64,000 nucleotides of DNA from Allorhizobium ampelinum S4 (GTDB lineage: Bacteria > Pseudomonadota > Alphaproteobacteria > Rhizobiales > Rhizobiaceae): the NCBI RefSeq assembly GCF_000016285.1, contig NC_011984.1:62001-126000 (forward strand), given 5' to 3'. Numbering within the stretch: the first letter of the stretch is position 1; each line of letters begins with the position of its first letter. This document shows positions 17,055 to 25,834 of the stretch, in pieces. A model generated the notes under the pieces. The model had not been told where the DNA came from. It did no database searches and saw only the letters and a list, made by a program, of their open reading frames with translations. The position numbers and the translations under genes are program-made.

Positions 17055-17896
17055 GAATTGTGGACAGTTATTTAAGCCACAATATTGTCGCTGCGAGAGC
17101 GACCATGGCTCGATAGTTCCGGGCCGTTTTCTCGTATCTGGTGGCAATACGCCGAAATTGTTTGAGCTTTGAAAAGCAACACTCGACCAGATGGCGCTGC
17201 GCGTAGAGTTGCTTGTCGAGTGGATATTTCTTTGCGCGAGCGGGGGTGTTTGGAATGACGGCTTTCGCTCCCTTCTCGGCGATAGTTTTGCGCAGTCGGT
17301 CACTGTCGTAGGCGGTATCCGCCATGACGACCTCGGCGGGAAGCTCTTCAACCAGAGCGTCGGCCTGTGGTGCATCACCTTTCTGGCCTGCTGTGAGAAT
17401 GAAGCGCACGGGGCATCCAAGACCACGCACAGCCATATGAATTTTGGTGCTTAGGCCGCCGCGAGAACGGCCAAGGGCCTGATCTTCAGCCCCCTTTTTG
17501 CGCCGGAGGCGTGCTGGTGAGCGCGGATGATGGTGCTGTCGATGATCAGGTATTCGAAATCACGGTCATCTGACATCGCTTCGAAAACCCGCCACCAGAC
17601 GCCCTTTTGGCTCCAGCGGCTAAAGCGCCGAAAGACGCTGTTCCAATCGCCGAACACCTCAGGCAGGTCACGCCAGGGTGAGCCTGTGCGTGCGATCCAA
17701 AGTACCGCTTCCACGAACATGCGATTATCCCGCCCGGAAGAGCCGCGGGTGCGAGCATCACCGATGATGTGTCGGGAAATCCGATCCCATTGGTCGTCTC
17801 GAAGAATCAAACGCTCCAGGACACCCATGACGGCCTCCAAAAGACAGTCTTGAATCGCATATCTAGATGTTTGGGAATCCTAAGAGTCCACACATC
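17055..17896 (-). mobile_element. IS5-family (IS427 group) insertion sequence, intact
   Basis: The 842-bp element is flanked by a CTAG duplication (17051-17054 and 17897-17900). Its ends are inverted repeats: GAATTGTGGACAGTTA on the left against GATGTGTGGACTCTTA read inward from the right. Removing the element and one CTAG restores the reading frame of the host gene, which independently confirms the boundaries. It looks recent, with both ends and both orfs intact. Confidence 0.92.
17068..17840 (-). CDS. IS427-group transposase, made by -1 frameshifting
   Basis: OrfA (17840 to 17451) begins with MGVLERLILRDDQWDRISRH shortly after its start, and holds the first DDE Asp in YLIIDSTIIRAHQHASGAKRG. 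OrfB follows in the -1 frame: AEDQALGRSRGGLSTKIHM, with the second Asp in VVMADTAYDSDRLR and the last acidic residue in HLVECCFSKLKQFRR. The overlap contains AAAAAGGGGG on the coding strand. A -1 slip there joins AKRG to AEDQALG, as in other IS427-group elements, so this is programmed frameshifting and not damage. The transposase appears complete. Confidence 0.88.
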
Positions 17897-18927
17897 CTAG
17901 TCAGTCAGCGATTTTTCGGGAGGACACCTGTGGTGAGATCGTCAGTGCAGCGCGCCGATGCAGCCTGGATACACGGACGAGGGCAGGATCCCCGAACCGA
18001 GCGACTTTTCTCCTCCACCGTTGTGATCATCGGTTGCGGTTCGGTCGGCGCGCCGGTCGCCTGTTCGCTGGCGCAAGCTGGCGTCGGCCATCTTGTACTT
18101 GTCGATCTTGATGAGTTGAGCTGGCCGAATGTCGGCCGCCATCCTCTCGGCGCGACTGCAATCGGCAAGAACAAGGCGATTGCACTGGCTGAGCGCTTGC
18201 AGATGGATTACCCCCATCTTCTTATCGAAAGCCGGTCATGTGGCATGAGCGCGCTCCTTCAGTTGGACACCGAATTGCTCGCCGGGGCCGATCTTATCAT
18301 CTCGGCGACGGGCAGTTGGGCGGCGGAGCATGCTTTGAACGAGTGGCATCTTGAGCAAGGCAGGAAAAAGCCAGTCCTCTATTGCTGGACTGAGGCACAC
18401 GCCTGTGCGGGTCATGCGGTGGCAATAGCCGAACACGGCGGATGCCTGCAATGCCATCTTAGCACCACCGGTACCCCGGATTTCAAGGTGGTGGATTGGC
18501 CAGATGGCCTTGGGCAGAGTAGGGAAGAACCGGCGTGCGGCGCGCATTTCCAGCCTTACGGCCCTGTTGAGCTTTCCTTTGTGAACGCTATGGCCAGCGA
18601 CATGGCGCTCGAATGCTTGCTTGATGCACCTAGCACGTCAGTCCATCGGATCTTTGCTGCCCCGCACAAGCGCATTGGAATGCTGGGCGGGGTCTACAGT
18701 ACTGACTGGTGTTCCGAGTTCGGGACAAAAGATGGCGATGGTAGGGTAGTCGATCGTCACTGGAGCGTACGCGGTTGCGCTGCTTGCCGCCGAGCGCCTT
18801 CTGATAAATAATCATGATATCCAGAACGTTGAGGTTCTGGCTGACTTTTTTCTGTGGGTAAGGGAAAATCAGGCAGGACAGGCAGCGGAAGCAAGCAAAC
18901 GCCTTCTTGTTTTGTGAAAGTCTGGAA

Positions 18928-19428
18928 ATGGCAGATCGCGTTGCACATACCAGCCGGGGCAAGTGGTCTTCACCAGGAATTCCGCATAAGGGGTGGACCT
19001 GCGTAGGCATCGACGATCTTGAAGCGCCGTCGCAGGAATGTGAAATGTGCGAAAGCGTTGATGTTCGCTACGTACACTACATGGAGCATCCGAACTATCC
19101 GGAGACACTTGCTGTAGGTTGCGTATGTGCAGAACACATGGAAGGCGACTACGTCAGGCCAAAGCAGCGAGAGACGGGGATGCGGCTGATCGCCCGCCGG
19201 CGGAAATCCTGGGCCGGGAAGAAGTGGCGGGTTTCGCAACTAGGCAATCATTTCGCCAACACTGAAGGCTTTAATCTTACTGTCTTTGAACGCGGTGAAG
19301 GATTTGGGATCTCTGTCGCGCGTCGCGGGACGGATAAGCGTCAGATTGGTAGGAAGAATTATCCGAGCCAGGAAGGGGCTAAAGCTGCCGCACTAAGCGC
19401 GCTCCTATGGGCGAAAACGCACTTGTGA
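18928..19428 (+). CDS. Unrecognised Cys-rich protein next to the E1-like gene
   Basis: 166 residues from ATG 18928 (a TTG 21 bp earlier is also open). I do not recognise the family by name. The N-terminal half has a likely zinc site: GWTCVGIDDL, CEMCESVDV, YVHYMEHPNYPE, then VGCVCAEHM. The C-terminal half is basic and beta-rich (KKWRVSQLGNHFANTEGFNL, then FGISVARRG), ending in a helix. No signal peptide or membrane segment. It lies 116 bp after the E1-like gene on the same strand, which makes it a candidate component of the same island. JAMM deubiquitinase residues were looked for and not seen. Confidence 0.6.
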   Translation: MADRVAHTSRGKWSSPGIPHKGWTCVGIDDLEAPSQECEMCESVDVRYVHYMEHPNYPETLAVGCVCAEHMEGDYVRPKQRETGMRLIARRRKSWAGKKWRVSQLGNHFANTEGFNLTVFERGEGFGISVARRGTDKRQIGRKNYPSQEGAKAAALSALLWAKTHL

Positions 19429-19682
19429 TGGCGCCGCAAGAGTCTAACGATCGCCCATAGAAGATGTCCCTTCCGGCAATTCGCGGCGTAAGCACCTCAT
19501 AGGTTGCCCTGTATCACAGCGCAGCTTGATCTCAGGGCGGCTGTGACTAGAATGGGGCCTACCGGGGCGACAGAAACAAACTGAGTTATTGAATTCCAAC
19601 ATATACAATCATGCCGGGTTATGGGGCCGCGCGACCTGCTCCGGGAAACGCACGCCGTCAACCCGTTGCGACACACCAATGC

Positions 19683-21116
19683 CTAGCAACGCGGCTTGAT
19701 CTCCTTGACGCGCAGATTGTTGGTGCCGCCGCTCGTCGCGAAGGGAAAGCCCGCGACGATCACGATATTGTCGGACGGACGCGCCATGTTCGCAGCGATC
19801 GCCGTGCGTTCGGCAAAATCCACCGATCGCTCGTAATCGAAGACACCGTCAAGCCGGGTACTGGTTACGCCCCACATCAAGCCCATTCGTCGTGCTACAT
19901 CCGCCGCCTGCGTCACACCGAGGATCGGCATTGACGGACGAGCTCGTGAAATTCGAGACGCCGTCGTGCCGCTGACCGTGAAGGCAAGGATGAGCGGCGC
20001 GTTCAGTGCAGTTCCCACACTGGCTGCGGCGTAGGCCACGGCATGCGACGGCGTCTTCTCGATTTCCGGGTCGGTGGCCTCGAGGATGGGGCGATAGAGC
20101 TTGTGCCTCTCGGTCTTCTCGATGATCCGGTCCATCATGGCGACCGCCTCGACCGGGTAAGCGCCCGTCGCGGATTCGGCCGACAGCATCACGGCGTCCG
20201 CTCCATCATAGATCGCGCCGGCCACGTCGGATGCCTCGGCCCTCGTCGGCGTCGGCGAGGATACCATCGAGTCCAGCATCTGCGTCGCGACGATGACGGG
20301 TTTCGCCGCCATCCTGCAGGCGCGAATGATTTCCTTCTGCCTGCCGGGAACGTCTTCCGGTGGGATCTCGACACCGAGATCGCCACGGGCCACCATTATG
20401 GCGTCGGACAGCCGGACGATGTCTTCAATTTCGTCGAGAGCCGACGGCTTTTCGATCTTTGCAACAAGGCCGGCACGGTCGCCGACCAGAGATCGCGCCT
20501 CGATCATGTCCCGCGCTTTCTGAACGAATGACAAAGCGATCCAGTCGACGCCGAGATTGAGGCCAAATTCGAGGTCTTCGCGATCCTTCGCCGTCAGAGG
20601 CGATATGTCCAGAACGGCTCCGGGGATGTTGACCCCTTTCCGGTTGGATATGAGACCGGCAGTTATGACCTCCGCCTCGATGTGGTTGTCATCGACCCGG
20701 TTCACCCGGACACGCACGCGTCCGTCGTCGATCAGCAGGTCGTCTCCCGGCACCACCGCTTTGAAAATCTCGCGATGGGGCAGCGGAATATTCAGGAGAC
20801 CCGTTCCGGGTGTCGAGCCGCACACGAAACGGACTTCCGCTCCCTTTTCGAGAGTTAGTCGCCCGTCGGCAATGGTTCCGATCCGGATTTTCGGGCCTTG
20901 GAGGTCCTGCAGGATTCCGATCGGCGATCCAAGTTCCTGTTCGATAGCCCGGATGCTTCGGAACACCTGCTCGTGGCTGCTTCGCTCGCCATGACTGAAG
21001 TTTAGCCTGAAGGTATCGACGCCCGCCATAAAAAGTGACTTGAGAATTTCGGGTGTATGCGAGGCGGGGCCGACCGTCGCGACGATCTTGGCCCTGCGGT
21101 TGTTGCGAATGAACAT
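19683..21116 (-). CDS. ttuE: Pyruvate kinase of the tartrate operon
   Basis: 477 residues, full length. Pyruvate kinase hallmarks: RRAKIVATVGPAS near the start, FRLNFSHGE, the active-site Lys in GLVAKIEKPSALDEI, MVARGDLGVEIP for metal binding, and ATQMLDSM. It converts PEP and ADP to pyruvate and ATP. It is the last gene of a minus-strand set whose order (regulator divergent; carrier, tartrate dehydrogenase, hydroxypyruvate reductase/glycerate kinase, pyruvate kinase) equals ttuABCDE of Agrobacterium vitis. The gap to the preceding gene is 6 bp. It handles the PEP formed from the 2-phosphoglycerate produced by the pathway. Confidence 0.93.
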   Translation of the reverse strand: MFIRNNRRAKIVATVGPASHTPEILKSLFMAGVDTFRLNFSHGERSSHEQVFRSIRAIEQELGSPIGILQDLQGPKIRIGTIADGRLTLEKGAEVRFVCGSTPGTGLLNIPLPHREIFKAVVPGDDLLIDDGRVRVRVNRVDDNHIEAEVITAGLISNRKGVNIPGAVLDISPLTAKDREDLEFGLNLGVDWIALSFVQKARDMIEARSLVGDRAGLVAKIEKPSALDEIEDIVRLSDAIMVARGDLGVEIPPEDVPGRQKEIIRACRMAAKPVIVATQMLDSMVSSPTPTRAEASDVAGAIYDGADAVMLSAESATGAYPVEAVAMMDRIIEKTERHKLYRPILEATDPEIEKTPSHAVAYAAASVGTALNAPLILAFTVSGTTASRISRARPSMPILGVTQAADVARRMGLMWGVTSTRLDGVFDYERSVDFAERTAIAANMARPSDNIVIVAGFPFATSGGTNNLRVKEIKPRC

Positions 21117-21122
21117 GATGGT

Positions 21123-22391
21123 TTAGCCAATCAGGATTGCACGGATGTCGTTGACGTTGGTGAGTGTCGGACCGGTGATGATGAGGTCGTCGACGGCTTT
21201 GAACGCCGTATAGCTGTCGTGGCGGGCCAGAGCGGTGCGTGGCGTGACGCCTGCATTGCGCATGCGCGAAAGGGTGTCGGGCGTTACGATTGCTCCGGCC
21301 GCATCCTCGATACCGTCGAGGCCGTCGGTGTCGCCTGCGATTGCCCAGACCCTGTCCAGGCCATTCAATCCGATCGCGAGACTGAGGAGAAATTCTGTGT
21401 TTCGACCGCCGCGCCCCGTCGCGTCCGATGAAAGCGAGACCGAGGTTTCGCCACCGGAGAGAATGACAGCAGGACCGGAAACCGGTTCTCCTTTCTGTTT
21501 CGCCGAGGTCGCAATTGCGGCGAGGACCGTACCGACGTCCTTGGCTTCACCCTGGAGCGCATCGCCAAGAATGAGAGGATTCAGTCCCTGGTCCCGCGCG
21601 ACCTGCGCCGCAGCAGCCAGGGCTTTGCCCGGCGAGGCGATCATTCGAACCACGGTGTTCGGATTTGCAGGACCACTCGGTGCGCCGCCACTAGACAGAA
21701 CTTCTTCTGCAGCCGCCGGCAGCGACAGGCGATACCGCGCGACGATCTCGCGCGCGTCGTCGATGCTGGTTGGGTTGGCGACGGTCGGGCCAGAGGCGAT
21801 CTCCGAAGGGTCGTCGCCGGGTACGTCGGAAATCAGAAGGCTGACGACACGGGCGGGATAGGCGAGTTGCGCCAGACGACCGCCCTTAATGGTCGACAAT
21901 TGCCGGCGCACGGTGTTCATCTCGGAGATTGTTGCACCGCTTTCCAGCAGGGCCTTGTTGACCGCCTTTTTGTCGTCGAGCGTCATGCGCCCGGCCGGAG
22001 AAACAAGCAGCGCGGACCCGCCACCCGAAATCAACGCAATCACCAGATCGTCAGGACCGAGATCGCGGATACAGGCGGTGATACGTCCCGCCGCTTCAAG
22101 GCTCATTGCGTCAGGTACAGGATGGGCCGCCTCGATGATGTCGATCCGTCCCGCCGGAACAGCGTGACCGTAACGGGTGACCACGACACCACTAAGGTCG
22201 ACACCGGTCCATGCTGTATCGAGGGCAGCCGCCATGGCCGCCGATGCCTTGCCAGCACCGATGACCACGCACCGACCCTTCGGCGGTTCGGGAAGGTGAT
22301 ACGCGACCACCTTCGCCGGGTCGGCACTTGCTACGGCTGCATCGAACATTCGGCGCAGCGCGTTGCGAGCGGAAGTATCCGTCCAGATCAT
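21123..22391 (-). CDS. ttuD: Hydroxypyruvate reductase / glycerate 2-kinase (MOFRL family)
   Basis: 422 residues. An N-terminal GCK domain (VVIGAGKASAAMAAALD, ALISGGGSALLVSP) is followed by a C-terminal MOFRL domain (VILSGGETSVSL, IAGDTDGLDGIEDAAGA). The gene is called hydroxypyruvate reductase in the A. vitis tartrate locus, but sequence relatives are mostly glycerate 2-kinases. Either activity fits the path from tartrate through glycerate to 2-phosphoglycerate. Its ATG overlaps the tartrate dehydrogenase stop as ATGA. Confidence 0.9.
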   Translation of the reverse strand: MIWTDTSARNALRRMFDAAVASADPAKVVAYHLPEPPKGRCVVIGAGKASAAMAAALDTAWTGVDLSGVVVTRYGHAVPAGRIDIIEAAHPVPDAMSLEAAGRITACIRDLGPDDLVIALISGGGSALLVSPAGRMTLDDKKAVNKALLESGATISEMNTVRRQLSTIKGGRLAQLAYPARVVSLLISDVPGDDPSEIASGPTVANPTSIDDAREIVARYRLSLPAAAEEVLSSGGAPSGPANPNTVVRMIASPGKALAAAAQVARDQGLNPLILGDALQGEAKDVGTVLAAIATSAKQKGEPVSGPAVILSGGETSVSLSSDATGRGGRNTEFLLSLAIGLNGLDRVWAIAGDTDGLDGIEDAAGAIVTPDTLSRMRNAGVTPRTALARHDSYTAFKAVDDLIITGPTLTNVNDIRAILIG

Positions 22392-23476
22392 TCGGCAGCC
22401 ACGAGGATGTTCGAGCCGGCGATCGCCTCGCAGACGGCATCCGTAACTTGCTGGGTCGTTGCCTTGCCGCCAACGTCGGGTGTCAGAATGCCCGCCTCGG
22501 TAACCCGCTCCACGGCTGCCATCAGCCGTGCAGCCGCATCGCGCTCGCCCAGATGTTCCAGCATCTGTGCCGCAGTCCAGAAAGTGGCGATCGGGTTTGC
22601 GATACCCTTGCCGGTGATATCGAACGCCGAACCGTGGATCGGTTCGAACATCGAAGGGAAGCGACGCTCGGGATCAATGTTGCCTGTGGGAGCGACGCCC
22701 AGAGACCCTGCCAATGCACCGGCGAGGTCAGACAGGATGTCGGCATGCAGGTTGGTGGCGACGATCGTGTCGAGGCTCTCGGGCTTGAGCGTCATGCGCA
22801 CTGTCATGGCATCGACGAGCATCTTGTCCCAGGTGACGTCAGGAAACTCTTTCGAAACTTCGGCCGCGATCTCGTCCCACATGACCATGCCGTGGCGCTG
22901 GGCGTTGGACTTGGTCACGACCGTTAGCAGCTTGCGCGGGCGAGACTGCGCGAGCTTGAAGGCGTAGCGCATGATACGGGTGACACCGACACGGGTGAAG
23001 ATCGCAACTTCCGTTCCGACTTCTTCCGGAAGTCCCTTGTGGGCGCGGCCGCCGTGGCCGGAATATTCACCTTCGGAGTTCTCACGAACGATGATCCAGT
23101 CGAGATCGCCCGGGCCGCAGTTGCGCAACGGCGGCGTGATGCCAGGCAGGATTTTCGTCGGACGGACGTTCGCGTACTGGTCGAAACCCTGGCAGATCGG
23201 AAGACGAAGACCCCAGAGTGTGATGTGATCCGGCACGTCCGGTGCGCCGACGGCACCGAAATAGATCGCGTCAAAGGGCTTCAGCGTTTCAAGTCCGTCG
23301 GATGGCATCATCACGCCATGCTTCTTGTAGTAATCAGAACCCCAGTCGAAGGTTTCGGTGTGAATTTTAAAGTCGCCGCTACGCTTCTCCAGAGCTTCCA
23401 GCACCTGCAGGCCGGCAGCGATGACTTCGGGTCCGATGCCATCGGCGGGGATGGCTGCAATCTTGTATTCACGCAT
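22388..23476 (-). CDS. ttuC: Tartrate dehydrogenase / D-malate dehydrogenase family
   Basis: 362 residues of the isocitrate/isopropylmalate dehydrogenase fold: KIAAIPADGIGPEVIAAGLQ, the substrate-binding DWIIVRENSEGEYSGHGG, the NAD-binding IHGSAFDITGKGIANP, and metal ligands in the ATNLHADILSDLAGALAGS region. Known enzymes oxidise (+)-tartrate, decarboxylate meso-tartrate to glycerate and act on D-malate. ATG 23476 is chosen because GGAGAAAGAC precedes it. An ATG 18 bp upstream lies before that site. Confidence 0.92.
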   Translation of the reverse strand: MREYKIAAIPADGIGPEVIAAGLQVLEALEKRSGDFKIHTETFDWGSDYYKKHGVMMPSDGLETLKPFDAIYFGAVGAPDVPDHITLWGLRLPICQGFDQYANVRPTKILPGITPPLRNCGPGDLDWIIVRENSEGEYSGHGGRAHKGLPEEVGTEVAIFTRVGVTRIMRYAFKLAQSRPRKLLTVVTKSNAQRHGMVMWDEIAAEVSKEFPDVTWDKMLVDAMTVRMTLKPESLDTIVATNLHADILSDLAGALAGSLGVAPTGNIDPERRFPSMFEPIHGSAFDITGKGIANPIATFWTAAQMLEHLGERDAAARLMAAVERVTEAGILTPDVGGKATTQQVTDAVCEAIAGSNILVAAE

Positions 23477-23497
23477 GTCTTTCTCCAATTCCAAAAA

Positions 23498-24796
23498 TCA
23501 GTGTTGTATGGACGGTTTGTGTTTCGGCGAGCCCGAGGAGGTCTTGGCGAGGATCAGGGTGACGATCGCGGATATGACCAGGAGGGCGGAGACGAAGTAC
23601 AGGCCGCCTGCGAAGCTACCGGTCGTGTCCTTGATCCAGCCAATCATCGACGGACCGACGAAGCCGCCGAGATTGCCGATCGAATTGATCGTCGCGATGC
23701 CCGCGGCCGCGGCCGGGCCGGATAGGAAGAGCGTCGGCATGCTCCAAAGCGGCGGCTTTGAGGCGCTGATGCCGATATTGACCAGCGTCAGGGCAACGAG
23801 GACCGTAAAGACCGTCATCGCGCCCGTGGCGAAGGCAAGTCCTGCCGCAGCGAGCAGGCAAGCGCCGACAACATGCCAGGTGCGCTCACCTGTCTTGTCG
23901 GAATGGCGTGCCCACAGGATCATCCCGACAACGGCAAAAATTGCGGGAATGGCATTGATCAGGCCGACATGGAAGGAGGCCAGACCGAAGCCCTTGATAA
24001 TCTGCGGTGCCCAGATGCCGAGTGTATAGAGGCCCGCAGAAGTACCAAAGTAAACCAGCGATAAGGCGAGCACTCGAACATCGGCGAGACCGGCCCAGAT
24101 GCTGTGGCTTGCCTTTGGCTTTCCGGCCTGCTCCTGCTCCATCGTCTTGACGAGCCAGTTACGCTCTTCGTCGGTCAGCCAGTTTGCCTTTTCCGGGCGG
24201 TCCGTCAGATAGAACAGGACGACGACGCCGAGGATAACTGCAGGAATGGCTTCGATAATGAACATCCACTGCCATCCGGCCAGGCCCCAGAGGCCGTGCA
24301 TCTCGAGGAGCGCGCCGGAAATCGGCGATCCGATAGCTGTCGCGAGAGGCGCGGCAGCCATGAACATGGCGGTAACGGCGGCGCGACGCCGCGCCGGGAA
24401 CCAGTAGCTCAGATAGAGGATGATGCCGGGAAAGAAGCCAGCTTCGGCGACACCCAGCAGGAAGCGTAGAATGTAGAAGCTCGTCGATCCCTGAACCAGC
24501 GCCATACAGCCTGATACGATGCCCCAGGTGATCATTACCCGAGCGATCCAGATACGCGCACCGACTTTGTTCAGAATGAGATTGGACGGCACTTCAAACA
24601 GGAAGTAACCGAGAAAAAAGATGCCAGCGCCGAAACCGAAGACCGTGGACGAGAACCCAAGGTCTTGGTTCATCGTCAGCGACGCGAAACCGATGTTCAC
24701 GCGATCGATGAATGCAATGAGATACAGGACCATGATGAATGGCACAATGCGCCACGTGATTTTGCGCAATACGCGCGTCTCCAATTCGCCAGTCAT
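23498..24796 (-). CDS. ttuB: MFS tartrate carrier (anion:cation symporter family)
   Basis: 432 residues with about 12 membrane segments. It begins RKITWRIVPFIMVLYLIAFI followed by DRVNIGFASLTMNQDLGFS, the typical start of the ACS family (phthalate/tartrate/galactarate carriers). The inter-helix motif RFLLGVAEAGFFPGIILYLS is also family-like. It should import tartrate across the inner membrane. It is the first gene of the minus-strand operon, starting 123 bp from the divergent regulator, and the next gene begins 21 bp after it. Confidence 0.9.
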   Translation of the reverse strand: MTGELETRVLRKITWRIVPFIMVLYLIAFIDRVNIGFASLTMNQDLGFSSTVFGFGAGIFFLGYFLFEVPSNLILNKVGARIWIARVMITWGIVSGCMALVQGSTSFYILRFLLGVAEAGFFPGIILYLSYWFPARRRAAVTAMFMAAAPLATAIGSPISGALLEMHGLWGLAGWQWMFIIEAIPAVILGVVVLFYLTDRPEKANWLTDEERNWLVKTMEQEQAGKPKASHSIWAGLADVRVLALSLVYFGTSAGLYTLGIWAPQIIKGFGLASFHVGLINAIPAIFAVVGMILWARHSDKTGERTWHVVGACLLAAAGLAFATGAMTVFTVLVALTLVNIGISASKPPLWSMPTLFLSGPAAAAGIATINSIGNLGGFVGPSMIGWIKDTTGSFAGGLYFVSALLVISAIVTLILAKTSSGSPKHKPSIQH

Positions 24797-24878
24797 AGCG
24801 AGCTCCTCCCAGATGTAAGTCTTCCGCCCTCCAGCGGCATCGGGCGACCCTATTATCCCCTTTCCTCAGAGCCAACAC

Positions 24879-24902
24879 TCATATAATTGTATAATTAAAT
24901 GA
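24879..24902. promoter_or_regulatory. A/T-rich palindrome between ttuB and ttuA, probable LysR binding site
   Basis: A 24-bp imperfect dyad begins TCATATAATT and ends TAATTAAATGA. 20 of 24 positions agree with its own reverse complement. It includes T-N11-A spacing typical of LysR sites and lies 18 bp before the regulator ATG, in the only gap between the divergent genes. Confidence 0.55.
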
Positions 24903-24919
24903 AATAATGGACTGTTTCG

Positions 24920-25834
24920 ATGGAGCTTGAGCAGCTAAGGTGTTTCGTTGTTGTTGCCGACGAATTGCACTTCGGGAGAGCGGCCCAAAAAGCCGGGATT
25001 TTACCTGCGTCTCTCGGTCGTCATGTCCGTCTCCTTGAAGAGTCGCTCGGGACGCAGCTGTTCGTGCGGACGACGCGCAGCGTTAATCTCACGCAGGATG
25101 GTGTTTTGCTCCTTGAGGAGGTCAAGCCAATCCTGGACCGTCTTGAGAAGCTCGCGGATCGGTTTCGCGGCGCAAGTCATGAGCATTCCCAGTTCCTTCG
25201 CATTGGAACGATAGACAGCGCGGCGGCAGGCCTGGTCCCGCAGCTTCTACAGGATTTTCGAGAAGTCTCTCCGGGCACGATCGTCCAGATCGTCGAAGAT
25301 AAGACCATTAGGCTGGTGCCTAAGCTTCTGGCCGGACGGCTTGACGTCATTCTGATCCGGCCTACGCATGGGTTGAGCCGCGCCATCTCGGTGAAGCCTT
25401 TGTTTTTCGAAACAGCGGTCGTCGCCGTTTCATCTACCAATCCGCTTGCTGCGGCTGGCGAGGTAACGGTGGACGCCTTGGTAGACGAACCGCTCATCGT
25501 CCCGGATCGCCGGTCTCGTCCCCACAGTCACGATCTTACGATGAACATATTCGCAAAGGCTGGGCTCCGCCCGCGTATCGCGCAGGTCGCGGACGAGAAG
25601 CAGACGATCATCAATCTCGTCGCAGCGGGCATCGGATCCGCGATCGTACCGCGTTGGACGGCGAAGCTGACCGTCAAAGGCCTGAAGTTCCTGTCGATCC
25701 GCACGTCGGACGACAGCCGGCTGGAAACGCTTCCGCTCGCGGCAGCCTGGATGAAGGGTGTTAGAGACGCAGGCCGGGATCAGCTCATCAAGCTTATGGG
25801 CGACAACGCTGATCGTTATTTCGAACACGCATAG
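24920..25834 (+). CDS. ttuA: LysR-family regulator of tartrate use
   Basis: 304 residues. The N-terminal LysR helix-turn-helix is clear: MELEQLRCFVVVADELHFGR, AAQKAGILPASLGRHVRLLE, then QLFVRTTRSVNLTQDG. A periplasmic-binding-protein-like effector domain follows (RIGTIDSAAAGLVPQLLQDF, AGIGSAIVPRW). It is divergent from ttuB, as expected for a LysR regulator that represses itself and activates the operon with the substrate as co-inducer. Assignment to ttuA rests on gene order. A closer comparison with the A. vitis protein was not possible. Confidence 0.88.
   Translation: MELEQLRCFVVVADELHFGRAAQKAGILPASLGRHVRLLEESLGTQLFVRTTRSVNLTQDGVLLLEEVKPILDRLEKLADRFRGASHEHSQFLRIGTIDSAAAGLVPQLLQDFREVSPGTIVQIVEDKTIRLVPKLLAGRLDVILIRPTHGLSRAISVKPLFFETAVVAVSSTNPLAAAGEVTVDALVDEPLIVPDRRSRPHSHDLTMNIFAKAGLRPRIAQVADEKQTIINLVAAGIGSAIVPRWTAKLTVKGLKFLSIRTSDDSRLETLPLAAAWMKGVRDAGRDQLIKLMGDNADRYFEHA

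Larger units (their letters stand above)
16849..18811 (+). pseudogene. E2/E1-type ThiF-family gene, 5'-truncated and interrupted by an IS5/IS427 element
   Basis: Two plus-strand segments in the same frame flank the IS: 16849-17053 and 17897-18811. Joining them at the duplicated CTAG restores one frame across the insertion (GFRAGKAPPTL, then VSQRFFGRTP). The right part is an E1/ThiF adenylation domain: nucleotide loop VVIIGCGSVGAPVA, acidic loop LVDLDELSWPNVGRH, GKNKAIALAERL, and ISATGSWAAEHALNEW. The protein ends with a Cys pair (GCAACRR). The left part may be the end of an E2-like or linker domain, with its start lost at the IS3 fragment. E2-E1 fusions activate and conjugate proteins in type II CBASS (Cap2) and related operons. 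Which system this belonged to cannot be told. Confidence 0.75.

Noticed and set aside
16607..17116. A 169-codon plus-strand frame covering the IS3 scar and the IS427 edge
   Set aside because: Its first part is antisense to the IS3 transposase tail and its last part is IS427 sequence. Only the middle (16849-17053) is real, as the interrupted E2/E1 gene.
18907..19428. The Cys-rich protein as a JAMM/JAB deubiquitinase partner of the E1-like gene
   Set aside because: No H-x-H...S...D metal motif. The His and Cys residues fit a structural zinc site better.
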